Below, in pieces: positions 1-9,449 of a DNA stretch of 45,033 nucleotides. The DNA comes from Sergeia podlipaevii (taxonomy: Eukaryota; Euglenozoa; Kinetoplastea; Trypanosomatida; Trypanosomatidae), in NCBI GenBank assembly GCA_030849805.1, contig JASANZ010002097.1, positions 1-45,033 on the forward strand. The letters are read 5' to 3'. How positions within the stretch are numbered: position 1 is the first letter of the stretch; each line of letters begins with the position of its first letter. The notes beneath the pieces were generated by a model, which saw only the letters and a list, made by a program, of their open reading frames with translations, made no database searches and was not told the origin of the DNA. The translations under genes were made by a program, and so were the position numbers.

Positions 1-363
1 CCCCCCATTCTTCTTTCTCTCCCTAAAACATAGAAACTTTTAAAAACAGTTGTTTTATAGATGGAGAGAAGAGGCAAAGGAAACCCTAACATGTCCTCTC
101 TGTGAAAAAGGACGATATTGCAAATCCAACACACAAAAGACAAGTCAACAGCTACCTATTTCTCTTATGCTATTTTTGTATCTATTTCTTTCAAACAAGA
201 AAGAACGTGCCACTGCACATATGTGTTGCATCACGCTCACTCTCCACTACGTTTTCCATCTTGGCCGCACTTGCGTACCTTGGAGGACACATTCTTTCCC
301 ACTCCTCGTCAATTCCTTTCTTGATCTCTTTATCTTACGAGCGTAGTACATTTGGCCTTAGAC

Positions 364-411
364 ACTTTTTTTTTTATCCGTCTCTCTTTCGTTACTTATA
401 TTGTGTGGAAG
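364..411 (+). promoter_or_regulatory. Predicted trans-splice acceptor of the MKK gene
   Basis: A strongly T/C-rich tract (364-400) is followed by the first AG at 410-411. From there to 769 no ATG occurs in any frame, so a leader of about 358 bases would deliver ribosomes straight to the ATG at 770. A second AG lies at 412-413 and another at 415-416. Which one is used cannot be told from sequence. Confidence 0.5.
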
Positions 412-440
412 AGCAGTGATAGTTTTCCGCTTTAGCCAAA

Positions 441-462
441 AATAATAATAATAATAATAATA
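441..462. repeat. AAT trinucleotide microsatellite
   Basis: About seven AAT units lie inside the predicted kinase 5' leader. Confidence 0.9.
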
Positions 463-769
463 CAGATACCGGCAGATCAGCACACAGATTGTTGTGTTCA
501 ACATCACAGGCCAGAAGACGAAGTAAGAGAAACGCGGACGGGTATTACAGAATCAAAACAAAGAGAGGGGATACTCGAAAGCAGAAATCTGTCCTTTAGA
601 AAACGCTGTCGAATAAAAGAAGAACAAACTAAACAATAATCTCATAGCCCATTGAGACGAGGGGAATTTAGCATCAATAGAGAAAGGGGACGCTTTCACT
701 GGAGGAGTGAAAGCAAAAAGCAGAAAGGAAATCAAAAAAAGATTTTACTGCTGGTGTAGCACAGCGAAT

Positions 770-2233
770 ATGAAGCGACACCTAAAGATTAATCTCGATG
801 CTATAGAGAAGGCAGACGATGAAGATGAGGAGGAGGCGCTCTGCAAGGATGGAGTGCGTGTCGGTTCCTTGTTAGTCTCTTCGCAGGGCGTTTCAGCGCC
901 AACGATTGGCACCTCCTACAATCTTTCCCTCCAAGATCTAATTTTGATGACAGAAGATGATGGCGCGTTCTTAGGAAAGGGAAGTAGTGGCTCTGTGCGA
1001 CGCGCGGTGAACCGACGTACTGGTGCACCAATAGCCTTGAAGGAGATCAAGGGCACAAGCCCAGCTCACTTGCGCGAGATCAGACGCGAGCTTGAAACAC
1101 TGTACAAAAGCGATATGCCGCCTTCACGCTATCTTGTTGATTTTTACGGTGCGTTTGCACACGAGGGCTCGGTCTTTATCGCCATGGAGTGCCTCGATGG
1201 ATCGCTCGACATACTTGCCACGCCAGTGCCGCTGGAGGTGCTGGGTCACATGACCCGGAGCATGCTCAATGGTCTTGTTTACTTGCATCGTACTCGACAC
1301 CTTATTCATCGAGACTTGAAGCCCAGCAACGTACTCTACAAGTGCGACACGGGTGATATCAAAATTTCTGACTTTGGCGTGAGCTCCAACCTGGAGTGTA
1401 CCAAGGGTGGAGCCAAGAGCTTTGTGGGCACAGTCACGTACATGAGCCCAGAGAGACTGCGTGGTGAGTTCTACTCCTATAGTGCAGACATTTGGTCTCT
1501 TGGTCTTGTCGTGGCTGAACTGGCTCTTGGTGCGTGCCCATATGACTCCTTGAGGGGTGGTACCACAGAGGCACGCTTTTGGGCTCTGCTGCAGCATCTG
1601 AATCGGTCAGGTCCCGCGCTAGAGTTGGCCGACACCCTCGACGCCGATCTCGTTAACTTCATCACTGCCTGTGTGGCTAAAGTACCAGAGCAACGTCCCA
1701 CTTGCACCAAGCTGCTGAGGCACCCTTTCATTATCAAGACGTGCGGGGAGGGCGGAGCGGGTGAGCCAGAACAGCACGCAGAGGACCGAGAAGTCATACG
1801 TGTATGGCTCACAGAGCACCAGAGGCTCGCAGAGGAAGAACGGAAATCTACAAACAAGGTGAGTAAAGTGCTGGCTCACGCTTCACATCTGCAGCAGCAG
1901 ATGGGTGAAGGGCTCCATGGTGCCGCAGAACCAGCAGTACATGGCTGTAGTCCAGTCCTGGATACTCATAGTGGCGGCGGCAGGTACGACGCACAGCAAC
2001 AACAGCAGCAGAATGGTACAGCTAGCCCATTACTTGCGAACACGGACGGTGTCAATGGAGCCCTGGAGCCGCCAGGCTTTTCTCATCCAGGACTCTTCTC
2101 TGGTTTCAATTCCGCCTTTAGCGAGGGCGCAGCTGCGGGTTCATCAGACGCGGCGGTGATGTCAAATGGTTGTGTGCAGTCAACAGAGCAGTCAGTTAAT
2201 CTTGACGCAGAGCTTGATAAATTGCTGTTTTGA
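770..2233 (+). CDS. STE7-like MAP kinase kinase (MKK)
   Basis: A 487-residue protein kinase expected to phosphorylate a MAP kinase in the cytosol. The kinase domain spans about residues 60-325: glycine loop GKGSSGSV from G69, ATP lysine K91 in IALKE, catalytic HRDLKPSN with D182, DFGVSS with D201, then GTVTYMSPERLRG. The DFGVS and SFVG-x-YMSPERL pattern is typical of MEK-type kinases. Between them the possible phospho-sites are a Thr and a Ser five residues apart, in CTKGGAKSF. The frame is open upstream to 707 only through a GTG; the first ATG is 770, and the leader before it is free of ATGs. The N-terminus is acidic and the C-terminal 150 residues are low-complexity with a short glutamine run. 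Trypanosomatids have several MKK paralogs and I cannot say which this is. The kinase call is firm and the STE7 call is likely. Confidence 0.88.
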   Translation: MKRHLKINLDAIEKADDEDEEEALCKDGVRVGSLLVSSQGVSAPTIGTSYNLSLQDLILMTEDDGAFLGKGSSGSVRRAVNRRTGAPIALKEIKGTSPAHLREIRRELETLYKSDMPPSRYLVDFYGAFAHEGSVFIAMECLDGSLDILATPVPLEVLGHMTRSMLNGLVYLHRTRHLIHRDLKPSNVLYKCDTGDIKISDFGVSSNLECTKGGAKSFVGTVTYMSPERLRGEFYSYSADIWSLGLVVAELALGACPYDSLRGGTTEARFWALLQHLNRSGPALELADTLDADLVNFITACVAKVPEQRPTCTKLLRHPFIIKTCGEGGAGEPEQHAEDREVIRVWLTEHQRLAEEERKSTNKVSKVLAHASHLQQQMGEGLHGAAEPAVHGCSPVLDTHSGGGRYDAQQQQQQNGTASPLLANTDGVNGALEPPGFSHPGLFSGFNSAFSEGAAAGSSDAAVMSNGCVQSTEQSVNLDAELDKLLF

Positions 2234-2722
2234 AAAAATGTGTGCTGTTGATGGTGGTGGAAAAAAAAAGGAGGGTATTCCTTCTAAAAGAAAATGAATG
2301 AAAGCGCATTTTCTGCTTTATGGCGGCACAGAGCAAGAAGGGGCACTTGATTTTGCGTTTTTGTTTGTTTGTTTGTTTTGTATGAGTTAGTCCTTCTATG
2401 AAGGGGGACAACAAGATTAAAAGAACAAAAAAGATGAGAAATGCTGGAACTGGGTGAAAGCGAAAAGGGAAAAAACTTTAGGAGGTGATCGGCAAGCTGT
2501 GACCAAAGCATTTTTTCTATCATTCCTACTGTTGCTGTTTCCTGATGTGGTTTCACTTCAATACAAAAAAAAAGGTAAGTACCTTTTCTTTTACTGGTCC
2601 TATTTATTTCCTTCTTTCTTTCTCCTTTCAAAAAATAAACAGTACAAGCAAATACATACATACACATAGACGTGTTTCATTTTTTAAAAAAAAAAATAGA
2701 GAAAGCACGTGGCTTCAAGGAG
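2234..2722. other. Spacer, MKK 3' UTR and helicase 5' leader
   Basis: AT-rich spacer with homopolymer runs, a TTTG repeat near 2362-2380 and a pyrimidine tract before the helicase. No gene was seen on either strand. Confidence 0.7.
2582..2642 (+). promoter_or_regulatory. Predicted trans-splice acceptor of the helicase gene
   Basis: A dense T/C tract from 2582 to about 2630 is followed by the first AG at 2641-2642. The next ATG in any frame is the chosen start at 2723, giving a leader of about 80 bases. Confidence 0.6.
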
Positions 2723-5542
2723 ATGGACCAGGAGGCACTACGCAAGGCTCAGCAGGCTTCACGTGCCGCATACCTCCGCAAGGAGGCACAACGGCAAGAA
2801 AAGGCCGCGGCAGTCGTGTTGGAAGAGAAGCTCAGAGAGGTGGAGCAGGGCCTGGTGCCAGCGACTCTTACCGAGGCTGAGTTTCTGCTGAAGCGCTCTG
2901 AGGAGGTGCAGGCAGCGGGAGGACTACTTCAAGCTGCGCGGCACCGGCAGCAATTAGCGGGTGAGGATCCTCTTGGATTTGCAAAGGAAGGCAAGGGCGA
3001 TGAGTACTACTACAGTCAGAATCGCATGCCCAGCGGAGTCGACGGGATAGTGGAGGAGAACCTTCAGGTACGTACCGCATCTTCCTCCGCCCCACACGCA
3101 CAGGGCACGATTGCCTCCACTGTTACTGCCCCAAATGATATCGCTGTGGTAGGCAAAGAAGAAGCGGAAGACGGGGGCTATGTGCGCATGAGAAAGGATG
3201 TCATTGACGAGCGTGTGGAGAAGAAAGACTACGTGGCGGACAAGACGCTCGAGGAGCTTCAACAGGTCAAGGCAGCCGCACTTCTCAGCCGCCACGAACA
3301 GCTGCAGCAGCAGAGGCGTTCGTTGCCTATTTATAAAGTACGCGAGGAGCTAACTAGCCTCATTCGGGATAATCAGGTGGTCGTCATTGTTGGTGAAACA
3401 GGCTCTGGTAAGACTACACAGCTGTTGCAGTACTTGTACGAAGATGGCATCCACATACGCCGCAAGAAGGTGACAGTTGCGGGTAGCGCGGGCGAAGGAG
3501 CGACTCAGTCGACTGGAGATGTCGCTGCTTTGCCTCTTGAGAGTGCAGGTGCATCCGCTGATCAGAAGCAAGGCGCGCAAGAGAGAGAAGAGGAAGAGGA
3601 TGAACTTAGACTGATCTGCACGCAGCCACGACGCATTGCCGCTGTCAGTGTGGCGGAACGCGTGGCGCAGGAAGTTGGGTGCCGCTGCGGTAGTGTAGTG
3701 GGTTACAAGGTTCGCTTTGACGACAAGAGCGGCCCTCTCACCCGCATCCTCTTTGTGACGGATGGTATGATGCTCAAGGAATTTACTGGCGATCCCGACC
3801 TCAGCACTGTGGCCGCCATCATGGTGGATGAAGCGCATGAGCGCTCACTCAACACAGATATCTTACTTGGTCTGTTGCGTGACATCACGCGGCGCAACCC
3901 GCATCTCAAAGTGATCGTCGCGAGTGCCACCATCAACGCTGAGAAGTTCAGCTCGTTCTTCAGCGGAGCCCCTATCTTCACAGTAACCGGTCGTACGTTT
4001 CCGGTCGACGTCTTCTACGCTGAGGAGCCGGTAGCGGACTACATCACAGAGGCGGCCCAGACGGTAATTGGACTTCACATGTCAAAGCCACTACCTGGTG
4101 ACGTACTTGTGTTTCTGCCTGGCCAGGACGCCATTGAGAGCTGTGCAGAGACGCTCCGTCAATATGTAGCCGAGGCGCAGGGGGAAATGCGGCCGCTTCT
4201 TATTTTGCCAATTTACTCCTCACTGCCGCCCAAGGAGCAGGCACGCATCTACGAGGCCACCCCACCTGGGACACGGAAGGTGGTCATTGCTACCAACATC
4301 GCCGAGACATCCATCACGATTGATGGTGTGGTGTACGTGGTGGACTGCGGCCTGTGCAAGCAGGACTTTTACAACCCACGTGCCATGGTGGAGGAGCTGC
4401 GCGTGGTGCCCACCTCACAGGCCAGTGCGACGCAGAGAGCTGGACGTGCCGGGCGGACGCAAAGTGGTGAGTGCCTTCGCCTCTTTACAGCCTACACATT
4501 CAAGAACGAGCTCCCCACTGAAACGATCCCAGAGATCATGCGCTGCTCCATGAGCGCGGTTGTGCTTCAGCTCAAGGCTCTCGGTATTCATAACTTACTG
4601 CAGTTTGACTTTATTGACAGCCCTTCTACAGCCTCTCTTGAGCGTGCCTTGGACCATCTCTTTCTCATTGGAGCGATGAGGCAGGACGGCCGACTGACGA
4701 CGACGGGGCGACGCATGGCGGAGTTCCCGCTGGAGCCATCGCTCAGCAAGTGCCTCATCCGCGCATGCGCGCTGGGTTGTGGCAGGCACATGGCCATGGC
4801 TGCAGCTATACTCTCACTAGATTCCGTTTTCTATAATACTCGCGATCCCAAGGAGAAGAAACTGATTGAAAGCGCGAAGGATAGTCTGTTCTCCTTTGGC
4901 AATGGTGACGTGACTGGGTACGTGCGTATCATGGAGGAGTGGCTGCGGGCGGGTTCTCAGGGTGTGGAGTTCTGCAAGACGCATTGCATTCACCCACGTT
5001 CTTTGATGCGTGCGAGAGATGTGCTGGATCAAATTTTGAAGATATACGACCGCATAGGCCTCGATCTCACTGAAAGTGAACAGAAGCACTCGGGTAGCAT
5101 TGACGTGGAGAATCTGACAAAGGCGCTCCTCTCCGGTTTCTTTTTCAATGTGTCCCGATTGGAAGCGGACAAGCGCACGTATACCATTGTACGCCCAATG
5201 GACACCGGAGCACCAGCAACGGGGCACGGCGCGATGAGCCCAGATGATGCTCCGACCGCAGAACTGCACCCCAGCAGCTATCTATTCCGTGCTGGCACGC
5301 GGGCTGGGCCTCAGGTGATGGGTTCAGGGAGTTCCGGGACTGGGGTCTCTGCAGGAGGGCCAGCTGTTCTGCGCGAGCGGCCGTCCCTGGTGGTCTTTAC
5401 TCAGCTGCGACGCACGACTAAGCGATTCATGATGCATGTATCTGCTGTGCTGTCCCCCGAGTGGGTGCTGGAGATGGCCCCGGTGAACTACTTCCAGAAG
5501 GAGGAGCTCGAGACGGGGCTGCGGAAGCGTGGCCGGGAGTAA
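2723..5542 (+). CDS. DEAH-box ATP-dependent RNA helicase (PRP2/PRP16/PRP22 family)
   Basis: A 939-residue SF2 helicase of the kind that remodels spliceosomal RNPs in the nucleus. Visible motifs are I (GETGSGKT, 224-231), Ia (TQPRRIAA, from T300), II (DEAH, 369-372), III (SATI, from 401), the block around NIAETSITIDGVVYVVD, and VI (QRAGRAGR, 571-578). Downstream come winged-helix/ratchet-like sequence and an OB-type C-terminal domain ending near PEWVLEMAPVNYF. The linker IFTVTGRTFPVDVFY and the phrase KPLPGDVLVFLPGQ resemble PRP2/DHX16 most closely, but I cannot exclude other members. The first 190 residues are charged and helical. About 45 extra Ala/Gly/Glu-rich residues lie between motifs I and Ia, and a further glycine-rich insert lies in the C-terminal OB region. 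The open frame reaches 2672 only through a GTG, so the ATG at 2723 is used. Confidence 0.9.
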   Translation: MDQEALRKAQQASRAAYLRKEAQRQEKAAAVVLEEKLREVEQGLVPATLTEAEFLLKRSEEVQAAGGLLQAARHRQQLAGEDPLGFAKEGKGDEYYYSQNRMPSGVDGIVEENLQVRTASSSAPHAQGTIASTVTAPNDIAVVGKEEAEDGGYVRMRKDVIDERVEKKDYVADKTLEELQQVKAAALLSRHEQLQQQRRSLPIYKVREELTSLIRDNQVVVIVGETGSGKTTQLLQYLYEDGIHIRRKKVTVAGSAGEGATQSTGDVAALPLESAGASADQKQGAQEREEEEDELRLICTQPRRIAAVSVAERVAQEVGCRCGSVVGYKVRFDDKSGPLTRILFVTDGMMLKEFTGDPDLSTVAAIMVDEAHERSLNTDILLGLLRDITRRNPHLKVIVASATINAEKFSSFFSGAPIFTVTGRTFPVDVFYAEEPVADYITEAAQTVIGLHMSKPLPGDVLVFLPGQDAIESCAETLRQYVAEAQGEMRPLLILPIYSSLPPKEQARIYEATPPGTRKVVIATNIAETSITIDGVVYVVDCGLCKQDFYNPRAMVEELRVVPTSQASATQRAGRAGRTQSGECLRLFTAYTFKNELPTETIPEIMRCSMSAVVLQLKALGIHNLLQFDFIDSPSTASLERALDHLFLIGAMRQDGRLTTTGRRMAEFPLEPSLSKCLIRACALGCGRHMAMAAAILSLDSVFYNTRDPKEKKLIESAKDSLFSFGNGDVTGYVRIMEEWLRAGSQGVEFCKTHCIHPRSLMRARDVLDQILKIYDRIGLDLTESEQKHSGSIDVENLTKALLSGFFFNVSRLEADKRTYTIVRPMDTGAPATGHGAMSPDDAPTAELHPSSYLFRAGTRAGPQVMGSGSSGTGVSAGGPAVLRERPSLVVFTQLRRTTKRFMMHVSAVLSPEWVLEMAPVNYFQKEELETGLRKRGRE

Positions 5543-5607
5543 GTTCCTTTCCCCCCCCCCACTCCCATCAGAGGGTGACCAGTGCGTGACTGCGCTTATA
5601 TTGTACA

Positions 5608-5629
5608 CTACTACTACTACTACTACTAC
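5608..5629. repeat. ACT trinucleotide microsatellite
   Basis: About seven CTA/ACT units lie in the 3' flank of the helicase gene. Confidence 0.9.
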
Positions 5630-6067
5630 GTTTTTTAAAAGAAAGAAATGAGATGGGAGGAGACACCCTTTTTCTTTTTTTTTTTTGCTCCAACAGACAC
5701 AGCAAACACCAATAACAAAATATCTAATAAAAAATAATAATAATAAAATCTATTATTCTTTGTACACACTCTTCGTCTATGGAATCTTGAAAGTAAAGAC
5801 TTTCTATGTTAGTGCATACTTATTCTTTTTGCCTTATTTTTCTTTATCGCGAAGTAGCGTTTCTTGAAAGGGAAAAATAGTTGTTCACACACTGTTTTGT
5901 TCTTGTTTTCTGTCATCTGTAAGAGAGGGAGAGACCTTGAACATTTACCATCAGCCTGCCTTCCGAAAGCAAGATTTTATCAGAGAAGGGCGGCAGACAG
6001 AAAAAAGTTCATCTCTCTCCACACATATCAAAACTCCCAACCATCCACATAAAGGTATTAACTATCA

Positions 6068-6108
6068 TCATTTTTTTTTGTCGTTGTTTAAGTCATCCCC
6101 GCAAATAG
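6068..6108 (+). promoter_or_regulatory. Predicted trans-splice acceptor of the NFU gene
   Basis: A T-rich tract starting at about 6070 is followed by AG at 6091-6092 and 6107-6108. No ATG occurs between the second AG and the start at 6160, giving a purine-rich leader of 51 bases. Confidence 0.5.
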
Positions 6109-6159
6109 CGAACTGGAAGGAAGAGCAAAAGTGGAAAGGAGAGGGGGAGGAGCTTCAAT

Positions 6160-6945
6160 ATGTTGCGCCGCTGCAGATTGTTGAGTATGATGCAACTGCA
6201 CTCCGCATCAACTCCAAACCCTCTCTGCCACTCCTTCACTATCCCTTCCACTGCATATGAAAACTTCATTCCGAATGGGCAAACCTGCGAGGTTGCTCAT
6301 CGTGGCTTAGCCTGGGTGCATCCACTTTCAGAAGGCTTGTTTGATCAATACGTAAAAGAGGTGTCTAGCGTATTTATCGCTCCACGCAGTGTATCCGTAA
6401 CTGCATACCCCAATGTTGAATGGCTAGAAGTTGAGTGGAGCATCAGCAGCTTCCTGGGTCATTACCTAGTCTTCAACAACGTCTGTGTCGCACCGAACGC
6501 GGCGTACACGTTGCTCGAGGATGATTTAGAGTTGAGGGAGAGTGACTCTGTCGTGCTGCAGTGCATCAAGGAGCTGCTGCGCGAGCACGTAAGGCCAATG
6601 GTGCAGCGCGATGGCGGAGATGTGAAGTTGCTGCAGTTTGACGAGGAAACTGGGGTTGTTTCATTGGCAATGCTTGGGGCCTGCCGCTCGTGCCCATCTT
6701 CACAGAACACCCTCAAGTTTGGCATTGAGCGTGTCATGAAGCACTTCTTGCCTGAGGTGACAGAGGTGCGAGAAGCAAAGGACCATGAGTTTTACAAGGA
6801 TTACGAGCTGCTGTTTCCATCAGAGGAAGCGCTCTTTATGGAGGCTGGGCGTGTAGATAGACTACGACGCGCTAACATGAAGACCCAGTTAACACCACAT
6901 GTCATGTCGTATAATGCGCTGAACGAACCTGACGGTGACGAATGA
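6160..6945 (+). CDS. NFU1-type mitochondrial iron-sulfur cluster scaffold
   Basis: A 261-residue protein that in this family carries or delivers Fe-S clusters, usually 4Fe-4S, to mitochondrial enzymes such as lipoate synthase. The first 20 residues are basic with hydroxylated residues and no acid, suiting a mitochondrial presequence. Residues 17-110 match the Nfu N-terminal domain: TPNP near the start, then the APRSVSVT segment corresponding to the family's GPDFITVTK block. Residues 125-205 are the NifU C-terminal domain, with QRDGGDVKL and the cluster-binding CRSC (C175, C178). About 50 further residues follow, more than in human NFU1. Trypanosomatids have several NFU paralogs and I cannot assign which one this is. 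The start is an ATG directly behind a purine-rich leader. Confidence 0.9.
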   Translation: MLRRCRLLSMMQLHSASTPNPLCHSFTIPSTAYENFIPNGQTCEVAHRGLAWVHPLSEGLFDQYVKEVSSVFIAPRSVSVTAYPNVEWLEVEWSISSFLGHYLVFNNVCVAPNAAYTLLEDDLELRESDSVVLQCIKELLREHVRPMVQRDGGDVKLLQFDEETGVVSLAMLGACRSCPSSQNTLKFGIERVMKHFLPEVTEVREAKDHEFYKDYELLFPSEEALFMEAGRVDRLRRANMKTQLTPHVMSYNALNEPDGDE

Positions 6946-7424
6946 TGAAGAACAACTTGGAAGGCGGCATAACAAGAACAACAACAAAAAAAAAAGCAAA
7001 AAAAAAATGGGACGCATTTTTGCAATTGCTTCTTTTTTCGTGATGGTAACAATAATAATAACAATATTAAAGCTATGCGCTCTGTTGTTATTGTTGTTGT
7101 GAGCGCTATCGGCTTTTGAAAGACATCCTTCTGATCGTTTCACCAAGTTATCTTCTTTTCTTCCTTTCTCCGGTTTAATATCGTTTTTAATTGTAGTTCA
7201 GCTGATAAGTTAGTCTCTCTTTTTTTTTTTTTTTTTAACATAAAAAAACTTCACAAACACACAAACACACACACACAGCTTTATTTGTGTTGGTGTGGGC
7301 TGTCTATAGCTTTGATATATATATTTTTTCCAAGTACTTGCTTCTTCGTGTGTGTGTGTGTCTTCCACCATTTTCTTTTTTCAGGAATACACTTGTGTGT
7401 TGCTGAATCAAACCACAAGAAAAA
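6946..7424. other. Spacer between NFU and eIF6 genes
   Basis: AT-rich, with a run of about 20 T at 7217-7236, CA/ACAA repeats near 7250-7278 and a GT run near 7348-7361. No gene was seen. Confidence 0.7.
7338..7384 (+). promoter_or_regulatory. Predicted trans-splice acceptor of eIF6
   Basis: A pyrimidine tract ending in CTTTTTTCAG places an acceptor AG at 7383-7384, 40 bases before the eIF6 ATG, with no ATG in between. Confidence 0.65.
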
Positions 7425-8174
7425 ATGACGCTCCGTACCCGCTTTGAGAGCTCCGATGACATCGGTGTCTTTTCTCGCCTCACCAACGCCTACTGTCTGG
7501 TGGCCGCTGGCGCTTCTCAGAACTTTTACTCTGTATTTGAACAGGAGCTTGCCAACCACATCCCTGTCGTCTACACCTCTATTGGCGGCTCACGCGTGAT
7601 TGGTCGTCTATGCATTGGCAACCGCCACGGCCTCATCGTGCCCTCCATGACGACTGATCAGGAGCTGCAGCACTTGCGTAACTCCCTTCCCGACTCGGTC
7701 AAGGTGCAGCGTATTGAGGAGCGTCTTTCTGCGCTTGGCAACTGTGTTGTCTGCAACGACCACGTAGCCCTTATTCATACTGACCTTAGTCGCGAAACGG
7801 AGGAGGTCATTAGGGATACCCTGCGCGTGCAAACGTTCCGCACATCCATCGCCGAGAACGCGCTTGTAGGAAGCTATGCTGTAGTGACCAACAAAGGGTG
7901 CATGGTTCACCCAAAGACCCCTGCTCAGGATATGGACGAAATTGCTTCTCTTCTTCAGGTTCCCGTTGTGGCCGGCACGATTAACCGTGGTAATGCCGCT
8001 ATTGGCTCTGGTCTGGTTGTGAACGACTGGGCCGCCTTCTGCGGTCTCAACACGACCGCCACTGAGATCACCGTCGTGGAACGCGTCTTCCAGCTCCGCC
8101 GCGATGTGGCACCAGGTGATGAGAGCAACCTTCTCCAGAACGTGCGTGATACCCTTGTGGACGAGCTGGCGTAA
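7425..8174 (+). CDS. EIF6: Eukaryotic translation initiation factor 6 (eIF6/Tif6)
   Basis: A 249-residue protein, close to the roughly 245 residues usual for eIF6. It binds the 60S subunit, is needed for late 60S maturation in the nucleolus and cytoplasm, and blocks premature joining with 40S. The N-terminus is diagnostic: [22 protein letters not shown] followed by the [20 protein letters not shown] block. The later segments ([51 protein letters not shown]) are the repeating pentein modules of the family. The C-terminal tail present in animal eIF6 is very short here. Start and end are unambiguous. It sits upstream of an AMPK-type kinase gene, but no functional link is implied. Confidence 0.97.
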   Translation: MTLRTRFESSDDIGVFSRLTNAYCLVAAGASQNFYSVFEQELANHIPVVYTSIGGSRVIGRLCIGNRHGLIVPSMTTDQELQHLRNSLPDSVKVQRIEERLSALGNCVVCNDHVALIHTDLSRETEEVIRDTLRVQTFRTSIAENALVGSYAVVTNKGCMVHPKTPAQDMDEIASLLQVPVVAGTINRGNAAIGSGLVVNDWAAFCGLNTTATEITVVERVFQLRRDVAPGDESNLLQNVRDTLVDELA

Positions 8175-8407
8175 GTGCGAGCGGTATCAGAAAGGCATAC
8201 GAAGGGAAGGAGAAGAGCGGAGGTGCCTTCGTATCTTCTCCTTCCCTCTCTCTGCATCTCCTCTTCCTTTTGCTTTGTGTGACCTCTCTTACACTTGTCT
8301 CACACGCTTGTTTTCTCGAGCATTGCTGAAGGGGGTGGCGTCTTTTGTTACTGTTGCTTTCTTTGCGTTTCAGTCATTTTTTATTTTTTAACATCTGATT
8401 GTGCATC

Positions 8408-8412
<5 letters not shown>

Positions 8413-8442
<30 letters not shown>
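8413..8442. repeat. AT dinucleotide microsatellite
   Basis: About fifteen perfect AT units. Confidence 0.95.
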
Positions 8443-8445
<3 letters not shown>

Positions 8446-8653
8446 CAGGTAGGCTGAGTGTGAACAAAAAGAGGAGGGAAAGGGTAAAATGAATTGGAGA
8501 AGGGGAGAGAAATGGTCTCTGTTTGGAATTTTTTTTGTTCTTGTCCCTTACTTGGTGTATCCCTTTTTTTTCTTTCTCACTGCCTTAAAATTTTTTAAGA
8601 AAATACGTTGTTGTTTTACGAGTAACACTGGTCTTGTTTTTCTTGTTTTTTTG

Positions 8654-8871
8654 AGCAAAGAAGAGTGGGCAGAATCAGCTCCTGAATGACCAGCCGCAAC
8701 GCTAAGCAAGTAAAGTAACCCCGTATATTTTTATATAATCAAAAAAAAAAAAAGAATGATGATGATATCTTGTAGGAATACAAAAAGCGTCTGCCGGTCA
8801 ACACCCGCACGTCAAAAGCAGCCTTTCTTAAGAAATATTTTAAGTCGCTCTCCTGCGCATATTTAGCGTAG
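8654..8871 (+). other. Protein-like scraps; possible gene relic
   Basis: Three short plus-strand pieces read like protein but sit in different frames: SKEEWAESAPE ending at TGA 8687, an ATG-started piece MTSRNAKQVK at 8686-8718, and a 31-residue basic piece at 8776-8871 starting EYKKRLPVNTRTSK and ending in TAG. An A-run of 13 and AT-rich sequence separate the last two. They could be remains of a decayed gene or chance. Skipping 8710-8775, which starts GTAAAG and ends TAG, would join the last two in frame, but no tract supports an intron. Very uncertain. Confidence 0.15.
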
Positions 8872-9429
8872 AGAACTTTCTCTTTTTTTTAGAGACAGTT
8901 GACTGATAAGCGAGCGTTCAAGCTGTGTTTGCGTGCAGACTTTTATTTTTGTATCCGTGCGAGAGTACATCAAGTAGTAAATATGTATCAACTACCGGCG
9001 CCTTGCAGTCGGGACACGCAAGCTTCCTGCTGCATAAATAAAGGAATAAGTGCATCTTCCTATTTGCAATACAACTTCATCTTTTTTTTTCTATCATTTT
9101 TGTCTGTATCTCTCCCCCCCCCTACACACACACACGTCTTCCTCTAAATTCTTCACTTAAAAAGCACGCTTTAGAATATAGTAGCGCCCTTCTCATTGAA
9201 GCAACGAGAGTGTAGCGTGGATATATATATACATAGATATATTGATAACAGTATTTTTGCAGCCTTAAACACAAATAATATTACTGGGCTACAAAGCTAT
9301 CGAATATTTTTTTTTCTTTTTGCTACTGCTTTTTTTCAGTCGTGACATCTTCCATATATACTTGCTCTTGTGTCGAAAGACCTGACTTGCAACCTCTCTA
9401 AAGGAGCTAAGGCCAATTTTGACTTTGGT

Positions 9430-9449
9430 TGTGTGTGTGTGTGTGTGTG
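9430..9449. repeat. GT dinucleotide microsatellite
   Basis: Ten perfect TG/GT units. Confidence 0.95.

Larger units (their letters stand above)
1..769. other. Spacer and long 5' leader before the kinase gene
   Basis: No ATG-initiated plus-strand frame here looks like a gene. The first 360 bases are probably the 3' UTR of an upstream gene plus spacer. A T/C-rich tract around 364-400 ends in AG near 411, and the remainder to 769 would be the kinase 5' leader. It contains an AAT repeat at 441-462. A minus-strand open stretch within about 190-340 gives short, K/E-rich peptides, which is what the complement of a pyrimidine-rich spacer tends to give. Confidence 0.6.
5543..6159. other. Spacer between helicase and NFU genes
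   Basis: Contains a C run at 5552-5560, an ACT repeat at 5608-5629, poly-T runs, and two pyrimidine tracts followed by AG (near 5696 and 6108). No gene was recognised. Confidence 0.7.

Noticed and set aside
190..340. Minus-strand open stretch giving a protein-like peptide
   Set aside because: It is short, and its K/E-rich content is what the complement of a pyrimidine-rich spacer gives; it lies opposite a likely 3' UTR.
8757..8905. C/D box snoRNA candidate (ATGATGA near 8757, CTGA near 8902)
   Set aside because: The boxes are about 145 bases apart with no terminal stem; too long and too weak.
8908..8925. GTTCAAG-like tRNA T-arm
   Set aside because: The flanking bases do not form a stem and no D-arm or anticodon arm lies at the right distance.
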